Assembly (NCBI GenBank): GCA_965369385.1
Contig: CBDUQP010000106.1
Location: 1-12,518, forward strand
Direction of reading: 5' to 3'
Length of the DNA stretch: 12,518 nucleotides
From: CBDUQP01 sp965369385
GTDB lineage: Bacteria; Planctomycetota; Phycisphaerae; SM23-33
The notes beneath the pieces were generated by a model, which was given only the letters and a program-made list of their open reading frames with translations, searched no databases and was not told the origin of the DNA. This document shows positions 7,087-12,518 of this stretch, piece by piece; the first letter of the stretch is position 1; each line of letters begins with the position of its first letter. Made by a program: the position numbers and the translations under genes.

Positions 7087-7962
7087 ATGCTTAAGAACAC
7101 GATAATCACAGTCTTGGTTGCCATGCTGGTTTCTACGCAGGCGTTTGGCGCAGATGCCAAGAAAGCGTCGGCCGCACCAAAGGCCCAAGCCAAGGCCCCA
7201 GCAAAACCGGCAGTAACCACTCCCGCAAAAGTCGCGTTGAAGAAGCCGCCTGTCTCCGCCATGGTCATTACGGTGGTATCCGTGACCGGCATAGCCTCGA
7301 AATGCGATGCTTCGCAAGCGGTCGAAAAGTGGACTCCTCTCAAGAAGGGCGATCTACTGGGCGAGAGGATGTTGATTCGCACCGGTATGGGCTCCAATGT
7401 TGAACTGAAGTTTGCCGATCGCGGCAAGGTGGTGGTTACGCCTTGCACCATGATGGGCATTCGCCAGTTCTCGCCACAAGGCACGGCCGACAAGCTCGTG
7501 AAGACTCGCATTGGCGTGAAATATGGAGCCATCAACGCGAAGGTAGATTCCAGCCGCGGAGCAAACGACTTCCGCGTAAAAACGCCTGTGGCCACATTTG
7601 CTGTTCGGGGAACAGGTGGCGGTATTTCGCATAACGGCGGTTTTGGTACGAGCATCAAAGGCACATCGGGCAAATGGGCGATGGGGAGCGGCCTCGGGAA
7701 GCGCGGTGTCCGCGCCGGCGAGCAGGGCAACGACAAGCTGACTCCTTCGATCAAGCTTACGAAGGATGATCGCGACACGCTGGCGGGCGGGGATCCCAAC
7801 GGCGGGCAAACGAAGGAGGAGCTCAAATACGCGTGGCTGTTCGGCGATTCCACCCAATGGTTCAACCAGGCTGGCGTTGGTGCGGGTGCACCACCACGCG
7901 GCAAGCCGTATCACAGCCACCAGCGGTTTGACTATATATCAGGCGGAGAGTCCACCCCGTAG
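7087..7962 (+). CDS. Secreted FecR-domain protein
   Basis: 291 residues. A signal peptide (MLKNTIITVLVAMLVSTQAFG, cleavage near residue 22) is followed by a flexible Ala/Lys/Pro-rich linker (about 24-55). The FecR domain spans about residues 60-175: GDLLGERMLIRTGMGSNVEL, then FADRGKVVV, TRIGVKYGAINAKV and DFRVKTPVATFAVRGT, the last being a hallmark of the family. The C-terminal third is Gly-rich and basic, ending HSHQRFDYISGG. Classical FecR anti-sigma proteins have an N-terminal cytoplasmic segment and one membrane helix; this protein has neither, so it should be free in the periplasm. C73 and C120 could form a disulphide. The Shine-Dalgarno is weak. It sits 71 bp after the lipoprotein gene and 90 bp before the cyclase gene, suggesting it acts as a periplasmic partner or ligand-binding adaptor for the CHASE2 cyclase (inference). 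Confidence 0.85.
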   Translation: MLKNTIITVLVAMLVSTQAFGADAKKASAAPKAQAKAPAKPAVTTPAKVALKKPPVSAMVITVVSVTGIASKCDASQAVEKWTPLKKGDLLGERMLIRTGMGSNVELKFADRGKVVVTPCTMMGIRQFSPQGTADKLVKTRIGVKYGAINAKVDSSRGANDFRVKTPVATFAVRGTGGGISHNGGFGTSIKGTSGKWAMGSGLGKRGVRAGEQGNDKLTPSIKLTKDDRDTLAGGDPNGGQTKEELKYAWLFGDSTQWFNQAGVGAGAPPRGKPYHSHQRFDYISGGESTP

Positions 7963-7989
7963 TGCCACCGTGCAATTGACTGACGATAG

Positions 7990-8032
7990 CGGCCTCTTGA
8001 AGGTGCCTCGGCCAGGCAGAGTCAAGAGGTCG
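7990..8032 (+). other. Long stem-loop in the FecR-cyclase spacer
   Basis: The outer stem is CCTCTTGA (7993-8000) with TCAAGAGG (8022-8029), extended outward by three further pairs (7990-7992 with 8030-8032, one a wobble). After a 3x3 internal loop comes an inner stem TGCCT (8004-8008) with AGGCA (8014-8018) and a 5-nt loop. The total is 16 pairs in 43 nt, ending 20 bases before the cyclase ATG. No T-run follows, so transcript processing, stability or translational control is likelier than termination. Confidence 0.55.
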
Positions 8033-8052
8033 ATCCGGGTTGAGGTCTGTAT

Positions 8053-11049
8053 ATGAGCGGCACTTTTTCCAGAATCCCAAGAACGCTGATAGCATTGCTC
8101 CTGGGGGCATTGGCTACTTTTGGGGTTGTGATACTTTACTTTTGCGGTACTGGCGGACAGTTGGAGCTGAACTGTCTCGACTGGCGTTTTCGCTCCAAGC
8201 CTGCGGGCCGGCGGGCTGATTCAATTCTCTGCGTCGATATCGATGATGGCAGCATTGCCGAGATAGGACGATGGACTTGGCCCAGACGGCGAATCGCACA
8301 GGTGGTCGAAACTCTAAAGCAGTGCGGCGCGGGCGATGTGGTTCTCGATATTGCCATGCTCGAACCGCAGGCCGTTCGGTATGTGGCGGCAGACAGTAAC
8401 GGTGAATCCCCAATTGCCCCTCGCGGGATACTGGACGATTCCATCCTCGCTACCGCTATCGCAAACGCCGGTAATGTGTTGCTCGCAATGCCTATTGAAT
8501 TCAGTTCCTCAGATGTTATCTCTCCGACCGAAGCATCGGTCGCAAATGAACTGCTGAAATCTCCACTGATGCTGGCCCAAGACGTTGCCACGAGGCTGAA
8601 GCTTGATGTTGAGACTGTCAGGAAGGTGATCGTTTGCTCCAGACGCCGCGTGATTTCGCAACTTGCCGGCCGGGTGATGACGGATCCTCAGATGTCACTC
8701 GCAGAAGTTGAGGCGAAGGTGCTGCCCGGTCTGGACGAGCATCGTGAGAACTTGGGGCGAGATTTACTGACAACCGCCTATCTTGAGCGGCGTGCACAAA
8801 TGGCATTGCCCGGTTTTGCGGTTTCGGGCAAGAACCTTGCAAGTATGTCGATAACGCACGGGACGCCCCTGCCGCCGCTGGTTACACTTGCGAGAGCTGC
8901 CGATGGGGTGGGGTTTGTCTCGTATGTTGCAGACGAAGAAAAGACAGATGGTGTGTTCAGGCGAATACCACTAATTACCAAAGGCGGATTTCAGCAACTC
9001 GCATTGTTGGCTGCCAGACGCAAGCTCGAACGAGAGCATGGAGGCAGTTCGCGACTCGAATGTGATGGCGATTCGCTGAACATCCTCCTGGCAGATGGCG
9101 CCGGCAGGCGGATTCCCCTCGTCGATGGCAAGTATATGCTGGTCAACTGGAAGGCCCGCCAAACCTCGCTCGCCGAGCATCACATTCCCGCCGCTGCCGT
9201 CATCAAGGTGGCTGACGAGAAACTCAGGATTACGAAGATAGACGATCTCGCCCACAAGAAGCGGCTTGAGGTGCTCAAGTGTGCCGCCGCCGTGCCGGGG
9301 GGCAAAGTCGAGAAGTTATACTGGAAATTCATCAAAGCCAACAACGTTGCCAATGCGGCATACCAGGCGCAAAAGGCGGCCGAGAAAAAGGCATATCGCA
9401 ACTCCCTGTATACCCCTGCTATCGAAACCAGTTCCACTCTGGCACAGCTTCGCAAATCTGAGGCCGACGGCGACGCAGAAGCAAAGCAGTTGGCGAGAGA
9501 ACTGATAGTTGAAATCCGCCGGCCTGAGAATCTCGATGTGTTTCTTGCAAAGCCCGCTGCGCCCAATTCCGCAAAGGCACCGGCTACGCTGAAAGAGCAG
9601 TGGAGCAAATATGCAGAGCGCAGCAGGAAGGTGGAAGGACTGCTGAAGTCTCTGGACAGCCTTCCGCAAGAACGCAGGCGAATAGTGACAAACGCAGCCA
9701 GGATTGAAGCTCAACTTCGCAGCCGGGTAGAAGGCAAGGTGTGTTTTGTTGGTGCTACCGCGACCGGCACGGACCTGGTGCCGACTCCGGTTGCTGCACA
9801 GATGCCTGGCGTTATGGTTCATGTCGGAGTCTTCAACACAATCGTTTCGGGCGAGTTCATAAAGCACGCAGGCAAAGCCGCCGACATTGCGACAATCCTG
9901 ATCGCCGGAATGATCGTAACGCTGATCGTCGCCTTACGCCCGATAGTGCAGGCTGCGATCATATCGTTGCTGGTGGCGGTGGGTTTGGTGTTTGGAAACG
10001 TGTTGCTGGTGTTCGGGCTGTGGAGCACGTGGCTGGTGATGGCGTATCCACTGGTGGCAATGGTGGCGAGTTTTGTGGTAGTGACCACATATCGCCTGCT
10101 TACCGAGGAACGTGCAAAGCGTCGCATACGCGATATGTTCTCAAACGCACTGTCTCCCGCACTGGTGGACGAATTACTGACGAACCCGTCGCTGGCGGCC
10201 CTTGGTGGCAGCAAAGCCGACATTACCTGCCTGTTCTCCGATCTGGCGGGCTTCACTCCCTTGTCGGGAAGGCTCGGGCCGCACGAGACTGTTGTTCTGC
10301 TCAACAGGTACTTTGATGAAGTCACGCGTGTTGTGCAAAATGAATGGGGCGGATACGTCAACAAGTTCCTCGGCGACGGTGTGTTCGCTATATTCGGTGC
10401 TCCCGTGCCCACGGAGGACCATCCGGATCGCACGGTAAACGCGGCCTTGGCGTATGCGGCGGCTGTCGACAAACTGAACATATCGCTCGGAGAAACATAC
10501 AGTGCCGATGTGCAGTTGGGGTTGCGTATCGGCACGGCCAGCGGTGAAGCGATGGTGGGCAATTGCGGATCGACCGAGCGAATGGACTATACAGCCATTG
10601 GCAACTGCGTGAACCTGGCGGCGCGGCTGGAGTCGGCGAGCAAGTTTTTTGGTACGCGAATCATCATTGCCGATTCCACGTGGGCGCGGAGTGATCAGGT
10701 CGACCTGCTCGCCCGTCCGCTTGGCAATGTGATGATTAAGGGCGTGGTTGATCCGGTGCGGATATGGGAGCTGGCGGGCCATCGGCAGGGGGCATGCGAA
10801 GACAGCATAGAGGCATACAGGCTGTATGCCGAGGCGGTGGACATGTTCGAACGACAGCGATTTGCAGATGCCGGCGACGCATTCGAAGCGGTTGGCAAGT
10901 TGCTTGACGGGGACAAACCGGCGGCAATGATGCGGGATATCTGCCGCGAATGTGCGGGCGCTGAAATAACCCCGGATTACATGCCTGCCTGCAAGACGGC
11001 CGGTGACGTGGTGACGCTTGTCATGCCTTGGGGCACTTGCGCCTCTTGA
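8053..11049 (+). CDS. CHASE2-domain class III adenylate cyclase
   Basis: 998-residue inner-membrane sensor that should make cAMP from ATP. One N-terminal helix (about 10-30) leads to a periplasmic CHASE2 domain: SILCVDIDDGSI ... WTWPRRR ... GAGDVVLDI at 57-100, GVGFVSYV at 285-292, and GKVCFVGATATGTD at 561-574. Three membrane helices follow (about 611-628, 632-654, 658-680), then a cytoplasmic cyclase domain (about 720-895). Both metal aspartates are present (D730 in FSDLAGFT, D775 in KFLGDG), as are adenine-selecting K771 and T847 and transition-state N854 and R858 in NCVNLAAR, so it should be active and adenylate-specific (class IIIb pattern). A C-terminal helical, TPR-like segment (about 916-965) follows. 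CHASE2 is interrupted by helical insertions at about 151-255 and 385-558. A Shine-Dalgarno GAGG lies 7 bases before the ATG. The 3' end overlaps the converging phosphatase gene by 29 bp. Confidence 0.93.
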   Translation: MSGTFSRIPRTLIALLLGALATFGVVILYFCGTGGQLELNCLDWRFRSKPAGRRADSILCVDIDDGSIAEIGRWTWPRRRIAQVVETLKQCGAGDVVLDIAMLEPQAVRYVAADSNGESPIAPRGILDDSILATAIANAGNVLLAMPIEFSSSDVISPTEASVANELLKSPLMLAQDVATRLKLDVETVRKVIVCSRRRVISQLAGRVMTDPQMSLAEVEAKVLPGLDEHRENLGRDLLTTAYLERRAQMALPGFAVSGKNLASMSITHGTPLPPLVTLARAADGVGFVSYVADEEKTDGVFRRIPLITKGGFQQLALLAARRKLEREHGGSSRLECDGDSLNILLADGAGRRIPLVDGKYMLVNWKARQTSLAEHHIPAAAVIKVADEKLRITKIDDLAHKKRLEVLKCAAAVPGGKVEKLYWKFIKANNVANAAYQAQKAAEKKAYRNSLYTPAIETSSTLAQLRKSEADGDAEAKQLARELIVEIRRPENLDVFLAKPAAPNSAKAPATLKEQWSKYAERSRKVEGLLKSLDSLPQERRRIVTNAARIEAQLRSRVEGKVCFVGATATGTDLVPTPVAAQMPGVMVHVGVFNTIVSGEFIKHAGKAADIATILIAGMIVTLIVALRPIVQAAIISLLVAVGLVFGNVLLVFGLWSTWLVMAYPLVAMVASFVVVTTYRLLTEERAKRRIRDMFSNALSPALVDELLTNPSLAALGGSKADITCLFSDLAGFTPLSGRLGPHETVVLLNRYFDEVTRVVQNEWGGYVNKFLGDGVFAIFGAPVPTEDHPDRTVNAALAYAAAVDKLNISLGETYSADVQLGLRIGTASGEAMVGNCGSTERMDYTAIGNCVNLAARLESASKFFGTRIIIADSTWARSDQVDLLARPLGNVMIKGVVDPVRIWELAGHRQGACEDSIEAYRLYAEAVDMFERQRFADAGDAFEAVGKLLDGDKPAAMMRDICRECAGAEITPDYMPACKTAGDVVTLVMPWGTCAS

Positions 11050-12286
11050 CAATGATTATCGTTAGATCGTCTGCTTGTGGTAATCCGGCGGTAAAGGTGT
11101 CCACTGCATCGCGGAGGTGGGCGATTATTTCGCTGGCGGGCAGTTCGTGATCCCGCCTTATCAGGTCCAGCATACGCTGGATTCCGAACATTTCATTCTG
11201 CGGATTCATGGCTTCGAAGAAACCGTCAGTGGTGATAATCGCCAGGTCGCCGGGTGTGAAGTCATAAAGCGTTACTTCGCTGTAGTCCATATCGGGCATT
11301 ATTCCAAGCGGGAGCCCGGTGGCGGGAAGTTCTTCGAAGGTGTCGGCGGCGTGGTCAAAGAACAGCAGTGGTCCGTGGCCGGCTGAGGCGTATTTCATCT
11401 GCGATGCTATCGGGTCTAGTATGCCCAGGAAGCAGGTTACGAATCTGCCTTCAAGATCCATGGCCAGCAATTCGTTAGCGGTGTGCAGAATACTCGTGAT
11501 GTTTGCCCCGTGGAAACCGATTGCCCGCAGGATTGCCCGGGTCTGGGCGACTACAAGTGCCGGGCCTATTCCGTGTCCGCTGGCATCTGCGACGGTCAGC
11601 AGCCATCTGCCATCGGTAAGATGCATGAAGTCATAGGTGTCGCCGCCGGTATCGTCGGCGGGCTGGCTGAACCCTGCAACGTCAAAACCGCACGTATGCG
11701 GGGATCCATCTGGGAACAGGCCTGATTGAATCTCCCTTGCGATAGCCATTGCCCGCTGGAGTTCCTGTTTCTCGATCAGGTGCTCCATGAGGTTGGCACG
11801 CTGCAGGGCCGCGCCGGCTTGTGCGGCGAGAGTTTCGGCCAGGGAGACATCGTAGTCGGTGAACTCGCCGGATTCGGTGTTCAGTACCTGAAGTACGCCG
11901 ACGAGTTTGTCTTCGTAGTCTCGCAGAGGGACTGAGAGGATGTTGCGTGTGCGGAATCCCGTTTTGCGGTCTATGTCGGAATTGAAGCGGGGGTCTTTGT
12001 GGGCGTCTGGAATGTTTATGGTGTGGCCGGTCTTTACCGCAGCCCCTGCCAGTCCAAGATCGGCACTGAAGCGGATTTCCTTGGCGCTGGCGGCAACGCG
12101 GCTGACGAGTTCATTGGTCTGCGCATCGTACAGGAAAAGACTCGCCCGCTCTGCGCGGAGCAGATCCATGCTCTTTTCGATGATCTCGGCAAGCAGGTCG
12201 TCCAGATCAACAGTGGCAGCCAGCAGCCGGGTGACGTCCAGCACCTTCTGCAGGTCGCGAAGTTTTCTTGCATCCGATGTTGGCAT
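11021..12286 (-). CDS. GAF-domain SpoIIE/PP2C-type serine phosphatase (RsbU-like)
   Basis: 421 residues: a GAF sensor domain (about 15-175, with NIPDAHKDPRF and a degenerate NKFDE-like NTESGEFTDYD), a connecting helix ending AREIQSGLFP, and a SpoIIE/PP2C phosphatase domain (about 205-415). All metal aspartates are present: GGDTYDF (D216), VADASGHG (D234), TTDGFFEA (D354) and ADDLTI (D406, D407), so it should be active. Family members dephosphorylate Ser/Thr on STAS-domain anti-anti-sigma proteins in response to a signal bound by GAF; no such partner is visible here. The protein is soluble, with no membrane segment. The frame continues upstream through ATG 12316 to GTG 12343 with no good Shine-Dalgarno at any candidate. 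I choose ATG 12286 because the GAF coiled-coil lead-in begins just after it; the start is uncertain. Confidence 0.9.
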   Translation of the reverse strand: MPTSDARKLRDLQKVLDVTRLLAATVDLDDLLAEIIEKSMDLLRAERASLFLYDAQTNELVSRVAASAKEIRFSADLGLAGAAVKTGHTINIPDAHKDPRFNSDIDRKTGFRTRNILSVPLRDYEDKLVGVLQVLNTESGEFTDYDVSLAETLAAQAGAALQRANLMEHLIEKQELQRAMAIAREIQSGLFPDGSPHTCGFDVAGFSQPADDTGGDTYDFMHLTDGRWLLTVADASGHGIGPALVVAQTRAILRAIGFHGANITSILHTANELLAMDLEGRFVTCFLGILDPIASQMKYASAGHGPLLFFDHAADTFEELPATGLPLGIMPDMDYSEVTLYDFTPGDLAIITTDGFFEAMNPQNEMFGIQRMLDLIRRDHELPASEIIAHLRDAVDTFTAGLPQADDLTIIIVKRRKCPKA

Positions 12287-12343
12287 TCGCTTATCTCGAC
12301 TCCGATACGCTGTCATGTTATAGCGATGAGCATCGCATGTCAC

Positions 12344-12442
12344 GGTAGTTCGGCTGGGAAGGGGATTTTGGTTTCGTGGGGCCTGAATGCCATCAAGGCG
12401 GAGTCATTTCGCGTTGCAGTTCATTTGCCTTGCGATCAGCGC
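12344..12442. other. Upstream region of the phosphatase gene, no clear promoter
   Basis: About 100 bp between the right-edge terminator and the phosphatase gene must hold its minus-strand promoter if the terminator is efficient. A minus-strand TTGATG has no good -10 at 16-18 bp. I cannot name a convincing promoter. Confidence 0.3.
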
Positions 12443-12486
12443 AAAAAAAATGCGACAGATTGGCGGAGGGAGGCCAATCCATCGCA
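12443..12486 (-). terminator. Strong intrinsic terminator for a minus-strand gene beyond the right edge
   Basis: TGCGA-ca-GATTGGC at 12451-12464 pairs with GCCAATC-ca-TCGCA at 12473-12486. That gives two perfect stems of 5 and 7 bp around a symmetric 2x2 internal loop, with an 8-nt apical loop. On the minus strand it is followed directly by eight Ts (plus-strand A-run 12443-12450). It should end transcription coming from the right, insulating the phosphatase gene. Confidence 0.88.
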
Positions 12487-12518
12487 GGTGGTATATCGGA
12501 CAGGTGGAGGGAGACCTG

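Noticed and set aside
7071..7904. A 277-codon minus-strand frame opposite the FecR-domain gene
   Set aside because: The plus strand encodes a clear signal peptide and FecR domain; the minus-strand translation is low-complexity Pro/Ser/Ala without motifs.
10174..11052. A 292-codon minus-strand frame opposite the cyclase catalytic domain
   Set aside because: The catalytic residues of the class III cyclase on the plus strand are unmistakable; the antisense frame is a shadow.
1..12518. CRISPR arrays, tRNA or rRNA genes, insertion sequences, attachment sites
   Set aside because: I scanned the spacers by eye and saw no regularly spaced direct repeats, cloverleaf landmarks, transposase motifs or long terminal inverted repeats.

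Overview
The window looks like ordinary chromosomal DNA from a Gram-negative bacterium of moderate GC content. A beta-barrel outer-membrane protein ending in Phe, a lipoprotein with a clear lipobox and a secreted FecR-domain protein all imply a two-membrane envelope. The combination of a KaiC-like/PEP-synthase-like fusion, a CHASE2 cyclase and an SLH-like lipoprotein suggests the PVC (Planctomycetes-Verrucomicrobia-Lentisphaerae) group or a related candidate phylum. That placement is inference; no rRNA or other marker gene is present. I saw no mobile element, CRISPR array, tRNA or rRNA.

Layout from left to right. (1) An NADP-type glutamate dehydrogenase on the minus strand (89-1468), with an intrinsic terminator beyond it at the left edge. 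(2) A divergent intergenic region of about 310 bp with nested dyads and a sigma70-like promoter facing right. (3) A large plus-strand gene (1782-4451): an 889-residue protein with a KaiC/RecA-like N-terminus that has lost its P-loop, a PPDK/PEP-synthase-type ATP-grasp domain that keeps its key residues, and a C-terminal module replacing the phosphohistidine domain. (4) A gap of about 500 bp containing a possible 67-codon small gene with a very good ribosome binding site and an overlapping TTGACA-17-GATATT promoter. (5) A likely plus-strand operon: outer-membrane barrel (4957-6375), lipoprotein (6464-7015), secreted FecR-domain protein (7087-7962) and CHASE2 class III adenylate cyclase (8053-11049). 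The spacers are 71-90 bp and each can form a hairpin. (6) A minus-strand GAF-SpoIIE/PP2C phosphatase (11021-12286) whose 3' end overlaps that of the cyclase gene by 29 bp. (7) At the right edge, a strong minus-strand terminator belonging to a gene outside the window.

The most interesting part is region 5. It reads as an envelope-to-cytoplasm signalling unit: an outer-membrane barrel, an outer- or inner-membrane lipoprotein, a soluble periplasmic FecR-domain protein, and an inner-membrane cyclase whose periplasmic CHASE2 domain carries two large helical insertions. The likely output is cAMP. The converging phosphatase is of the kind that controls partner-switching sigma regulation, although no STAS or anti-sigma partner is visible here. 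The second point of interest is the PPDK-like fusion at 1782-4451, which should bind ATP but lacks the histidine domain needed for true PEP synthase chemistry.
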